Assembly: GCF_026788005.1 (NCBI RefSeq)
Contig: NZ_JABEPE010000010.1
Location: 105,197-169,196 of the forward strand
Length of the DNA stretch: 64,000 nt
Source of the DNA: Alteromonas sp. a30
GTDB taxonomy: Bacteria > Pseudomonadota > Gammaproteobacteria > Enterobacterales > Alteromonadaceae
Reading direction: 5' to 3'
The notes beneath the pieces are model-generated. The model was not told where the DNA came from. It did no database searches and saw nothing but the letters and a program-made list of their open reading frames with translations. How positions within the stretch are numbered: the first letter of the stretch is position 1; each line of letters begins with the position of its first letter. The position numbers and the translations under genes were made by a program. Of this stretch, positions 53,947 to 62,137 are shown piece by piece.

Positions 53947-56900
53947 CTAACGGAGATAAACACCATCAGAGCCAATTTTTCCCGGTCCATTAAGCACGTA
54001 AATTCCCGCGCTGTAGCCTTTAACGTTGAATGATAAACTGCCATTGGTCACAGTAACGCTATTACCCGTTACCACGTCACGATAAGTACCATTTAGAACA
54101 CCAGAAACCGTAATGCTTTGCGCCCCACCCGATGCTAATCCTACAACGGCATAACTGCCACCAACACTATAATCCCTGACGAAACTCATACCCGCGCCCC
54201 ACTCATTTACTTTCGACGTCGGCGCTTTTTGTAACGCCGGAATGGCTTTGCGAATTTGATTCAAGCGCTTGATATGTTGATACAGTGGATGCGATTGGGT
54301 TGTCGCCAAATCATCTAAATGTGGGCCGAAGTAGGCACGCCCTGTTTGATCAATCGTGTCATTTGCACTGGCAATATCTTGCGGCGCACCGGCTTTGAAC
54401 ATAATTTCTTCGCCATAATACAACGTTGGAATACCACGGTTTGTCCATAGTAAGTTGTACACCATTGCCGCGTTAGCTTCTTCGCCGCCGTAACGATATT
54501 TGAAGTCGTTGTCGGGGCCAACATCGTGGTTTTGGAAGAAGGTCACTAATTGCGTTGCATCACCGTAAATCCAATCCCAACCAAGCATGCCTCCAACACC
54601 ACCGAAAGAACCTCGTGTAACGTTATCTCTGAAAGTAGAGAATACCGAGAAGTCCAATACTGAGAAACCTGAATCACCACCACCGTTGGGATTGCTTGGA
54701 TCTTGCGTTGTGCGTGTGTACCACCAAGGGCGGATCACCGCAGAAGCATTGTCGTTGGCTAACTCAGAACCTAAACCGGACCCTTTAACCAAGTTTTCAC
54801 CAAATACGAATAAACCGGGTTTATGTGCCTTCCAGTTATTGACGTATTCAAGTAATTCGTCGCGCTCGATGTGTTTAACGGTATCAACGCGGATCGCATC
54901 AACGCCCATGTCGAGGTACTTGCGAATCGCCCCGTTAAGGTAATCTTTTACGTTTTGGCGCTCAGTCGCTAAATCAATGGTATCGCCCGCCAAATGTTTG
55001 TTTTGCAGTGGAATAGGATTTTCCCAATCACCGCCCGCCATGAAGCCGTCAAGGTGATACCAATTTGGATCTAACCCTTGTGCATCAATGCCAAAGAAAC
55101 GATTGGGGTCGAAACCTGCTTTCGGCACGGTTTCACCAGTTTTTGGATCGACTAACGGCACAATGCCTTCTGGATCGGAGTTATGGCGATCTTTAAACCA
55201 CTGCGGCGCAACACTGTTGTCGTTGTCATCTCGATTAGCAGATAAATAATCACCTAAATTACCAAAGTATGGGTCGTTGGAAATCTCGCCCTGCTCTGCC
55301 CCGGCTGGCACGTAATATTTAATCGGCAGATGGTCGATCCATACTTGATCACGAATTCCGTATTGACCAGAGTGATTGATTACCACATCTTGAATGATCT
55401 TTAAGCCTTTCGCGTGCGCTGCGTTAATTAAATCTTGATAGCTTGCATCTGGCGACTCTAAACGTGGATCAACTTTGTAAAAATCGTAGGCGTGATAACC
55501 GTGATAGTCCAAACCGCTGCGGTTTTCCACTGGCGGTGTAATCCAAATGGCGGTAAAGCCTAAATCTTTAATGTAATCTAGCTTTTCAATGAGCCCCTTG
55601 AAATCGCCTCGCCAATGCGGGTCGCCAATTTTAATTCGATCACGGTTGTAATAGTTGTTGTTGCTGTCGCCATCGTAAAAACGCGCAGTTAACAAGAAGT
55701 AGATGGTTTCTTCGCGAAAATCGACGCTAGTGGTTTCACCAATGTAATAAACGAAGCTTTGCTCTTGTTGGTTGCCATCAGCGTCAATGGAAAGGGTTTT
55801 GATGCTGAGATCTACCCCAGCGCCAACATCCTGTGCAGCAATAGTCTGCCCTGTATATTGGGTGGAAGCTGTTGTCGGAGTTGAGCCATCGGTTGTGAAA
55901 TATAAAATCGGCGACGCGTCCTGATTATCGCTTACGCTAAGAGTAATGCTTTGACTCGATGCATAATTACCCGCTGCCGGATTAGCGCTCACTGACGGCG
56001 CGGTTAAGTCAACACCATCCACAATTGTTACGCTAATGGCTTTGGTAGTTGCGTTGAAGCAAATGTCGTAAGTGGTATTGCTATTCACGCTATAATCCGT
56101 ACTTGGGTAGCTTTCAGTCCAATCGGCATAGTGATCTATTTTAAAGCGCGGTCCGCCACCTGCGTCCCCCCCTGCAAAAGTTTGTTGGGTGCAGTAATTT
56201 AGGTTGTCCGATGTTGTCATTAATGTTGAAGACCAACCGTTTGCCGTACCACGGAAATACCAGCTATCTGCTTGTTGCTGTGCTTCGACGCTTATAGTAA
56301 CTGATGCGGTATTGGTTGCGCCTTGGTCGTCAGTAACGGTAACACTAACGGTTTGCGAGCCGAGCGTATTGAAGTTGTAACTGGCGCTGCTTTGGCTGCT
56401 ACCGTTGCTCCAACTGTAACTGGCAATGCTGCCGTCAGGGTCAGATGAGCCACTGGCATCAAATAAAATTTGGGCACCTAAAACAACCGTTTGGCTTCCC
56501 GGCGTAATGGCGGCTGATGGAGCAAGGTTACCGAAAACCGGCGTGAGTGAGTAGCTTAGTGTGTCTTCGTTAACCTCGACAACATAATCACCAACAACCG
56601 AGGTACGAATGTCATCGCCCGAAAACTCAAGAATGTTGTCAGCATTGTTATCACCATAGTTTTGTGACCAATCACCTAGAATATCAAACTTAAAGCGCTG
56701 CTCAGCTTGACCATCGAAGTACACTTGAGTTTGCCATAAACTCGCCGAAACTCGCGTCATGGCAGTATTGCCCCATGCGTTAGCTGTGCCTCTGAAGTTT
56801 AGGCTGGGAAAACCACTGACTTCACCACAGCTACTTACCTGCGTGGTTGTTACCGCTTTGGTATCGACATTGAAACTGATGACATAACTTGTATCCGCAG

Positions 56901-57138
56901 ACACCACTACATCAGCGCTAGGATAGCTTTCACTCCAGTCGCCAAAGCGGTCGACTTTAAAGCGCGGCCCCCCGCCATCACCTTGAGCGAAAGACTGACA
57001 AGTTTGGAATTGTGTCCCCGAAACGTAATCTAGCTGCACTGCTTGCCAATCACTTGAGGTCCCTCGAAAGAACCATTCAGCGTGAGAAACGCCGCTGAAT
57101 AGCATAGATACAACAGGTATTAACCAGTTCATTTTCAT
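53947..57138 (-). CDS. Secreted multidomain alpha-amylase (GH13)
   Basis: 1063 residues. Signal peptide 1-20 (SGVSHA). Three copies of an approximately 90-residue module (about 22-118, 105-200, 290-380) with FRGT-N-W, PRFK-D-(F/Y)-DW-E(S)YP, probably starch-binding. A PKD domain (about 205-285; DASGSSDPDGSIASYSWSNG), a chitobiase-type C-terminal domain (about 388-465; YFTTDGSTPTT), and then the GH13 barrel (about 478-960) with Asp752 (RVDTVKH), Glu781 (FGENL) and Asp872 (NHD) as catalytic residues. A C-terminal beta domain ends the protein. Degrades alpha-1,4-glucans outside the cell. Confidence 0.92.
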   Translation of the reverse strand: MKMNWLIPVVSMLFSGVSHAEWFFRGTSSDWQAVQLDYVSGTQFQTCQSFAQGDGGGPRFKVDRFGDWSESYPSADVVVSADTSYVISFNVDTKAVTTTQVSSCGEVSGFPSLNFRGTANAWGNTAMTRVSASLWQTQVYFDGQAEQRFKFDILGDWSQNYGDNNADNILEFSGDDIRTSVVGDYVVEVNEDTLSYSLTPVFGNLAPSAAITPGSQTVVLGAQILFDASGSSDPDGSIASYSWSNGSSQSSASYNFNTLGSQTVSVTVTDDQGATNTASVTISVEAQQQADSWYFRGTANGWSSTLMTTSDNLNYCTQQTFAGGDAGGGPRFKIDHYADWTESYPSTDYSVNSNTTYDICFNATTKAISVTIVDGVDLTAPSVSANPAAGNYASSQSITLSVSDNQDASPILYFTTDGSTPTTASTQYTGQTIAAQDVGAGVDLSIKTLSIDADGNQQEQSFVYYIGETTSVDFREETIYFLLTARFYDGDSNNNYYNRDRIKIGDPHWRGDFKGLIEKLDYIKDLGFTAIWITPPVENRSGLDYHGYHAYDFYKVDPRLESPDASYQDLINAAHAKGLKIIQDVVINHSGQYGIRDQVWIDHLPIKYYVPAGAEQGEISNDPYFGNLGDYLSANRDDNDNSVAPQWFKDRHNSDPEGIVPLVDPKTGETVPKAGFDPNRFFGIDAQGLDPNWYHLDGFMAGGDWENPIPLQNKHLAGDTIDLATERQNVKDYLNGAIRKYLDMGVDAIRVDTVKHIERDELLEYVNNWKAHKPGLFVFGENLVKGSGLGSELANDNASAVIRPWWYTRTTQDPSNPNGGGDSGFSVLDFSVFSTFRDNVTRGSFGGVGGMLGWDWIYGDATQLVTFFQNHDVGPDNDFKYRYGGEEANAAMVYNLLWTNRGIPTLYYGEEIMFKAGAPQDIASANDTIDQTGRAYFGPHLDDLATTQSHPLYQHIKRLNQIRKAIPALQKAPTSKVNEWGAGMSFVRDYSVGGSYAVVGLASGGAQSITVSGVLNGTYRDVVTGNSVTVTNGSLSFNVKGYSAGIYVLNGPGKIGSDGVYLR

Positions 57139-57600
57139 TTTATTTGCCTGTAATGCATTTTAAATTAACGTTTAGGTAACAAATTTTTTACTTTTTTAGT
57201 ATTAACGAATTATTTGCACAGTAAACAGGCTGAAATCGTATTCATCTAACACTGCATATTATTCATTTGTAGAAATGTAGATGGACAAATAAGCAACTAA
57301 GCGTCCACGGGACAGCCATGCTTCAAATGGATTTTTTGATTATTTTTTGTTCTGGAATTAATGCGAGATTTGAAAATTCAGAAGGAATTTGAAAATGTAG
57401 GTAGGAATTTAAGAAATGGCAGGTTAATTTTTAAGCCATTCCCTAAAAACCAACCTTGCGAAATATTACCCGTTATATTGTGGACGTTTGGACGGGGCAC
57501 CGAAATTGGAGATTTAGCGTTCAACAATGAGACGGCGAGTGCAAAGCTTGCTCAAGGTCTAAATTAGAAAACTTATTCGCAGTTTCCCTAGTTATTATGC
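57139..57600. other. Gene-poor spacer at the left edge of a transferred region
   Basis: AT-rich. A 68-codon frame at 57361-57567 (MRDLKIQKEFENVGRN) resembles nothing I know and has no ribosome site, so it is not called as a gene. Confidence 0.35.
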
Positions 57601-57740
57601 CACGATGTTTCGCAAACAGGGCAATCGCTAATAACTGAGACATAAAGACAACAATGGAGTATGTGGGTTGGAAAGGCGTCCAATCTGCAATGCGTTATAT
57701 TTCAAGCAAAGATCCATTGCTAATCAATTTCAAGCATTAA
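57601..57740 (+). pseudogene. Decayed C-terminus of a tyrosine recombinase
   Basis: Two frames together resemble the end of a phage-type integrase: frame one reads HDVSQTGQSLITET then stops (57601-57645), resembling the catalytic HDxRxT box with its Arg lost; frame two (from 57642) reads KTTMEYVGWKGVQSAMRY and ISSKDPL, resembling the GW-k-x2-SAxRY catalytic Tyr segment. The frameshift and lost Arg argue for a dead remnant. The rest of the gene is absent. Confidence 0.45.
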
Positions 57741-58231
57741 CTGATGACCAAGTATACCTAGGGACAAAGGTAAATAAAGATTATCGAACCCATATTTGCG
57801 TAGGTGGTTTTAGTCAAAAAACCATTTAAGTCATATAGTTAGTCATCGTATTTTATATTTTTAAATTCGTCCCCAGCCCCCCGTAAACGCCCAACAGCTC
57901 TCTACTTAGTATGTTTTTACGTACTACATCATAAAATTATGAGTACTTGTTAGTTTTCAATGTATACCTTAATGTCTATCAGCAGTGCCAAGTTAGGACA
58001 TTTGCGGAGCACTCGTTACAAGCAAGTTATATCTGCGCCGCATTTTGACGACAAGGCAAAAGTAGGGTCTTGGTAAAACGTGTGTGAGCCAATCATGGCT
58101 TGTACACATCACGCCGACCCAAGATCGCAAAACAAATGTTGCAAAAGCTACCGTTTCGCATTGCTGTTGGAGCATAGAAAATCGAACATCAATCAAGCGG
58201 CATACCACTTAACATTTACGGAAACTATCTA
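57741..58231. other. Spacer containing the left inverted repeat
   Basis: Contains the left copy of the flanking inverted repeat (57903-57963). The remainder up to the GTG start at 58232 has a 71-codon minus-strand frame (57993-58208) with no recognisable family; not called. Confidence 0.35.
57903..57963 (+). repeat. Left copy of the inverted repeat flanking the GC-rich cassette
   Basis: The segment from CTTAGTATGTTTTT through CATCATAAAATTATGAGTA to CAATGTA matches, in inverted orientation, 61370-61428 over about 60 bp with a few mismatches and gaps. The core carries the inverted repeat CATAA-tt-TTATG (read on the minus strand). Confidence 0.65.
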
Positions 58232-59020
58232 GTGAAAAAAAATATTTTAATTGTTTACGCGCACCCTGAACCCACTTCGCTAACACGGCAGTTGGTCGAC
58301 GTGACCGCTGAGACGTTGTCGGCAGCTGGGCACACCGTAGTCCATTCGGACCTCTACGGCATGAAGTGGAAAGCGGTGTACGATGCCAACGACTTTCCAG
58401 TTCGTGACAACCCCGAACGGCTGTCATTTATCATGGAGTCGGGCCATGCTTACACAAGCGGGCATCAGACGCCCGACGTAATCACCGAGCAGCAGAAGCT
58501 GCTCGAGGCCGATGCCGTGATTCTGCAATTCCCGCTGTGGTGGTACGGCATGCCTGCGATACTGAAGGGCTGGATAGAGCGGGTCTATGCCTTCGGTTTT
58601 GCGTACGGCTATCAAAATGGCTCCAACCAGTTCCGCTTTGGCGAGGGCATACTCAAGGGTAAGCGAGCGCTGGTCAACGTGCAGACAGGCGGTCCAGCGG
58701 CCGATTTTGGCCCACGCGGTATCAACGGGCCGATCGACCAACTGCTGTTCCCGCTGACCCATGGCGCGCTGTTCTACCCCGGCATGGACGTGCTTCCAAC
58801 ACATGCGGTATATGGTGCGGCTCACGTTTCCACTGCGGAAGAAGTGGACGCCATCAAGACAGCATGGCGTGAGCGTCTTGCTGGGTTATTCACCGACAAG
58901 CCGATTCCCTTCCGTTCGCAAAACGGCGGCGACTTCCCCGATCGCCACACCATGGCTGACCACGTTGCGCCAGGCCAAACTGGCCTCGTCGCGCACGTTG
59001 CCGATCTGGTTGGAGCATAA
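58232..59020 (+). CDS. NAD(P)H dehydrogenase (quinone)-like flavoprotein
   Basis: 262 residues from a GTG. Flavodoxin-like fold: ILIVYAHPEPTSLTRQLVD (FMN phosphate loop), AVILQFPLWWYGMPAILKGWIERVYAFGFAY and VNVQTGGPAADFGPRGINGPID, the pattern of NQO/MdaB-type two-electron quinone reductases. The first ten codons are AT-rich and the rest abruptly GC-rich, unlike the neighbouring chromosome. Genes of this type are often controlled by HxlR-family regulators, one of which is encoded at the other end of the cassette. First gene of a three-gene plus-strand set. Confidence 0.87.
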   Translation: MKKNILIVYAHPEPTSLTRQLVDVTAETLSAAGHTVVHSDLYGMKWKAVYDANDFPVRDNPERLSFIMESGHAYTSGHQTPDVITEQQKLLEADAVILQFPLWWYGMPAILKGWIERVYAFGFAYGYQNGSNQFRFGEGILKGKRALVNVQTGGPAADFGPRGINGPIDQLLFPLTHGALFYPGMDVLPTHAVYGAAHVSTAEEVDAIKTAWRERLAGLFTDKPIPFRSQNGGDFPDRHTMADHVAPGQTGLVAHVADLVGA

Positions 59021-59024
59021 GAAG

Positions 59025-59873
59025 ATGGATGTAGCTTTCATCGGACTCGGGCAAATGGGCTCGGGCATGGCCGACAATCTCGTGGCGACCGGCCACAAAG
59101 TAACCGTATGGAACCGGGACTGGACCAAGGCCGAGCCGTTCGCTGAGCGGGGCGCTATAGTCGCCGCCGATCTTGCCGTGGCTGCCCGGACTGGCACCGT
59201 TATGACGATGCTCGCCGATGACGCTGCCTTGGAGGCAGTTTCGTTCGGCGACGGAGGGCTGCTTGCGGCAGGTCCCGGCCTGCTCCATGTCTCGTGTAGC
59301 ACGGTCAGCGTGGATCTCACTGCCAGGCTTGCGGCGGCGCACGCTGCCGCGGGACAGCGATTCGTGTCGGCGCAGGTATTAGGTCGCCCGGACGTCGCAG
59401 CCGCCGGCAAGCTGTCGGTCATCGCGGCAGGCGCGGAGGACGATCTGGACATTGTACAGCCCTTGTTCGACTCAATCGGGGCTACGACACATCGTGTCGG
59501 CGAACGCCCGATGATGGCCGCGGCGGCAAAGCTCGCCTTTAACGCCGGCATCCCGGCCATCATGCAGATGATGACGGAGCAGTTCCGCATCGTTGCCGCC
59601 CACGGCATCGCCGCAGACCAGATGGCGGCGCTGCTGCTCGAGGTGAACTACGGCAACCGCCTGATCGGCAGCTACGGACCGATGATTGCGGAAAAGCGAT
59701 TCGAGCCCGCTGGATTCCCTATGCGGCTGGGCCGTAAGGATGTGGGCTTGGCGCTCGCGGCGGCAGCCGATGCCGAACTGCCACTGACAGAACTGATCGC
59801 AGAACGCATGGACGTGATCATCGCCGCTGGCGGTGTGGAGCGCGATTGGTCTGCGATCGGCCAGTCAAAATAG
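59025..59873 (+). CDS. NAD(P)-dependent beta-hydroxyacid dehydrogenase/imine reductase-like protein
   Basis: 282 residues from ATG at 59025 (GGAG ribosome site inside the end of the previous gene); the longer upstream frame overlaps that gene and is rejected. Rossmann start MDVAFIGLGQMGSGMADNL with WNRD, then VSCSTVSVDLTARLAAAHAAAGQRFVSAQVLGRPDVA and a helical C-terminal half around AKLAFNAGIPAIMQMMTEQ. The catalytic Lys of classical 3-hydroxyisobutyrate dehydrogenases (G-x3-K-x2-N) appears as AAAKLAFN. Substrate unknown. Strongly GC-rich. Confidence 0.86.
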   Translation: MDVAFIGLGQMGSGMADNLVATGHKVTVWNRDWTKAEPFAERGAIVAADLAVAARTGTVMTMLADDAALEAVSFGDGGLLAAGPGLLHVSCSTVSVDLTARLAAAHAAAGQRFVSAQVLGRPDVAAAGKLSVIAAGAEDDLDIVQPLFDSIGATTHRVGERPMMAAAAKLAFNAGIPAIMQMMTEQFRIVAAHGIAADQMAALLLEVNYGNRLIGSYGPMIAEKRFEPAGFPMRLGRKDVGLALAAAADAELPLTELIAERMDVIIAAGGVERDWSAIGQSK

Positions 59874-59904
59874 AAATTGAGGAACCTCACTTAATTCCGA
59901 ACTG

Positions 59905-59925
59905 AGACGAAAGCCGCTTTCGTCT
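59905..59925. other. Stem-loop between cassette genes 2 and 3
   Basis: AGACGAAAG-ccg-CTTTCGTCT, a perfect nine-pair stem in the 80-nt gap. No T-run beyond TT, so it may be a processing or attenuation hairpin. Confidence 0.4.
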
Positions 59926-59953
59926 TCCAGTCACCATCATTGGAGAAAACCAA

Positions 59954-60739
59954 ATGCGTATTCTTAAAACGCTCAAGCTCTCGCTTATACTCGCCGCGCC
60001 ATTGCCGATAGCAACAGTCCAAGCGGCTCCCGCCAATGTGCAGGTGGCCGTCGCCGCTTCCGAGAGGCCAGCCGAGGCAGTGGCGCTCGATGAAAGCCGC
60101 AAGCCCATTGAAGTGCTGCAGTTTTTAGGGCTTGAACAGGGAGACCGCGCGCTCGACCTGTTCACCGGGACCACCGCCCCGTTCTCGCGCGTCGGCTACT
60201 ATGCCGAAATCATGGGCCGCGCGGTCGGTTCCAAGGGCGCGGTTGTCGCGTGGGAGCCCGCCAATCTTCTCGACAATGCAGGTAAGAAGAACTTTGCTGG
60301 CCTGGCCGCGCGCGTTCCTAATGTCCACCTGATCTCGAGCACCGCCGTCGATCTGACGCTCGACCGGGCGAGTTTCGACTTTGTGCTAATGCACCTCGTC
60401 TATCACGATACCTATTGGGAAAACGAAAAGTTCCAGTTCCCGCGGATGGACCCAGACGCGTTCCTCGCGAAAATCTTTGCGGCTACCAAGCCGGGCGGGA
60501 TTGTCGGCGTTGTCGATCACGTCGCCGTGCCCGGCGGCGACACTCGCGCGGTCGTCAGAAAGCTTCACCGCATTGACCCAGCGAAGATCCGCGCGGATTT
60601 CGAGCGCGCGGGGTTTACGCTCGAAGAGGAGTCCGACCTGCTGCGCAACCCGGCCGACGATCATTCGAAGCTGGCGCTCGATCCAGCGATCCGAGGCAGA
60701 ACTGACCGCATCATTTACCGCTTCCGTAAACCCGGGTGA
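59954..60739 (+). CDS. Exported class I SAM-dependent methyltransferase-like protein
   Basis: 261 residues. Signal peptide 1-25 (LSLILAAPLPIATVQAAPA). Then a Rossmann methyltransferase domain: LGLEQGDRALDLFTGTTAPFSRVGYYAEIMG (SAM loop, an altered DLFTG), VVAWEPAN, FDFVLMHLVYHDTYWEN and FAATKPGGIVGVVDHVA. A methyltransferase sent to the periplasm lacks its normal SAM supply, so another activity is possible. GGAG lies 8-9 nt before the ATG. GC-rich like the two genes before it. Confidence 0.8.
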   Translation: MRILKTLKLSLILAAPLPIATVQAAPANVQVAVAASERPAEAVALDESRKPIEVLQFLGLEQGDRALDLFTGTTAPFSRVGYYAEIMGRAVGSKGAVVAWEPANLLDNAGKKNFAGLAARVPNVHLISSTAVDLTLDRASFDFVLMHLVYHDTYWENEKFQFPRMDPDAFLAKIFAATKPGGIVGVVDHVAVPGGDTRAVVRKLHRIDPAKIRADFERAGFTLEEESDLLRNPADDHSKLALDPAIRGRTDRIIYRFRKPG

Positions 60740-60773
60740 AGCGCATCGGCCGTCGATCGATGGCCTTATCCCC

Positions 60774-61022
60774 ATGGACGATAACACCGGTATGTCGGAG
60801 GCTAATGCGGAAGCCACGGGGTTTAAGCTCGGCGACCATGTCGCGCCGGACCAAAGTCATGATTGGGCTTTCGATTGGACCGATGACCTGTTCTCGACCA
60901 GCCACTGGATTGCAGTTGCAATTCGCCTTACTGATAAAGCCCGCCTACTGGTGCTCGATTGCATGGCCGTGACCGAGGTCGGCGAATCATTCGTAGTTTT
61001 CGCTTTCTCGCGCCGTTGCTGA
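60774..61022 (+). CDS. Possible small hypothetical protein at the cassette end
   Basis: 82 codons from ATG at 60774: MDDNTGMSEANAEATGFKLG, then DHVAPDQSHDWAFDWTDDLF, a soluble acidic sequence with plausible composition, ending FVVFAFSRRC. No family recognised and no strong ribosome site. It may be a truncated gene at the cassette boundary. Confidence 0.35.
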   Translation: MDDNTGMSEANAEATGFKLGDHVAPDQSHDWAFDWTDDLFSTSHWIAVAIRLTDKARLLVLDCMAVTEVGESFVVFAFSRRC

Positions 61023-61435
61023 CGCAGGTAATGCATGTGTCTCTGGTCTCAGCCAGCTTGGCGCTCATGGCATTCAACTCGACCGCGTTCCTCGGCAGCG
61101 GCGACTTGAAAACCACTTCGATAAAGTTGGTCGAACTCGAAGTTAGCAAACGTTGTTTGCGAAAGTGGGGCTTAATTGTAAATGGCTTTAATCTTCAGGC
61201 CGTGAGGCCGAGCGTATTGAGCATAGGAGCACTGGGATTATTAAATGCTCTGAAGGTGTGTAAGCCAGAATTGTTGTTTGCTCGTGAGGTTAGTCATCGG
61301 TTGGATGTTTAGAGCAGAGATTGTTAGGTTAAGAGGCTTCATTATAGGGAGTGGTTTGTGGTGCGCTTACATTCGTTTTAACTTTTACTCATAATTTTAT
61401 GATATATTCATAAAAAACATACTAAGGAGGAAATG
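61023..61435. other. Right boundary of the GC-rich cassette
   Basis: GC content falls between about 61100 and 61170. A small inverted repeat GCAAAC-gtt-GTTTGC (61146-61160) marks the change. A 117-codon frame (60959-61312) has no family and straddles the composition change; not called. The right inverted repeat lies at 61370-61428. Confidence 0.4.
61370..61428 (-). repeat. Right copy of the flanking inverted repeat; hxlR promoter region
   Basis: Inverted partner of 57903-57963. Shared core TACTCATAATTTTATGAT with the inverted repeat CATAA-tt-TTATG. It lies directly upstream of the HxlR gene and includes the start of its ribosome site, so it is likely also an autoregulatory operator. Confidence 0.6.
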
Positions 61436-61804
61436 ATGGATGCAGGTACAAAAACAAAAATCTATTCTTGTCCTGTCGAGGTGACAATTGGCGTGATTGG
61501 CGGGAAATGGAAATCCGTTATTCTTTACCACCTAATAAGTCAACCAGTCATTAGGTTTGGTGAGTTCAAACGTATTCTTCCCGGTGTGACAGTGCAGATG
61601 CTTACCAAACAACTTCGGGAATTGGAATCTGATGGGGTTATACACAGGGAGGTATATCAGCAGGTGCCACCGAAGGTGGAATACTCCCTAACTAAGTTTG
61701 GAAAAACGCTTGTACCGATTGTTGAATCGATGACGAATTGGGGAATGAATTACGCAAAAAGCTCGGGTAAACGGATAGAGTTGGTTGGCAAAGGCAAAGG
61801 TTAG
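61436..61804 (+). CDS. HxlR family transcriptional regulator
   Basis: 122 residues; ATG at 61436 has AAGGAGG 5 nt upstream (a second ATG at 61433 is too close). Winged helix-turn-helix of the HxlR/YodB family: CPVEVTIGVIGGKWKSVILYHL, RFGEFKRILPGVTVQMLTKQLRELESDGVIHREVY and the wing PPKVEYSLTKFGKTLVPIVE. A Cys near the N-terminus (Cys11, YSCPVE) is at the redox-sensing position known in YodB-type proteins. Likely represses quinone-detoxifying genes such as the flavoprotein at 58232. AT-rich, unlike the cassette. Confidence 0.92.
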   Translation: MDAGTKTKIYSCPVEVTIGVIGGKWKSVILYHLISQPVIRFGEFKRILPGVTVQMLTKQLRELESDGVIHREVYQQVPPKVEYSLTKFGKTLVPIVESMTNWGMNYAKSSGKRIELVGKGKG

Positions 61805-61836
61805 CTTGTTTGGGCTGTTCATTATAAAACCCAAAG

Positions 61837-62127
61837 TCAACCATTTTCAGCCCAATTTAAAAAGACTTTAATTAATTCTTCCAAATTGGAAGTACCACCT
61901 GCTCCTTTGAATACATCATCAGAAACATTGCAATAAATCCAATTAGTCTCACTCCTCTGAATATCAACTTCATCAAAGCATTTTCCCGAGAGTCCTGTCT
62001 CAGCAATATCAACTTGAATAGTCCAGCCAGGATTATCCAAAGTATCTATTTTTACTCCGAAGCTATGCTCCCAATCACCATCACAATTAGATGCATACCA
62101 GTTCATTATTTTTTCTAATGTATTCAT
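61837..62127 (-). CDS. Imm53-family immunity protein
   Basis: 96 residues with the Imm53 pattern: IMNWYASNCDGDWEHSFGVKI, IDTLDNPGWTIQVDIAET, then SETNWIYCNV and a C-terminal helix LEELIKVFLNWAEN. Immunity proteins of this family neutralise cognate polymorphic toxins. It begins 10 nt after the stop of the RHS toxin gene, the expected toxin-then-immunity order, so the two are co-transcribed. Confidence 0.85.
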   Translation of the reverse strand: MNTLEKIMNWYASNCDGDWEHSFGVKIDTLDNPGWTIQVDIAETGLSGKCFDEVDIQRSETNWIYCNVSDDVFKGAGGTSNLEELIKVFLNWAENG

Positions 62128-62137
62128 ATAATTTTCA

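Noticed and set aside
57361..57567. 68-codon frame as a gene
   Set aside because: No ribosome site, no family resemblance, and it lies in decayed DNA beside a recombinase remnant.
58761..59024. Upstream extension of the dehydrogenase frame
   Set aside because: It overlaps the flavoprotein gene and is not homologous; the Rossmann start MDVAFIGLG begins at 59025 with a ribosome site.
58886..59608. 240-codon open frame on the minus strand
   Set aside because: It is the antisense shadow of the GC-rich flavoprotein and dehydrogenase genes; stop codons are rare there and the composition (Ala/Ser/Pro-rich) is non-biological, with no start signal.
60386..60817. 143-codon minus-strand frame over the methyltransferase gene
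   Set aside because: Antisense shadow in GC-rich DNA without ribosome site or recognisable domain.
61141..61340. Integron attC site near the right cassette border
   Set aside because: A GTTAGGT-like core and a small inverted repeat are present, but the matching RYYYAAC site and second pair of boxes were not found.
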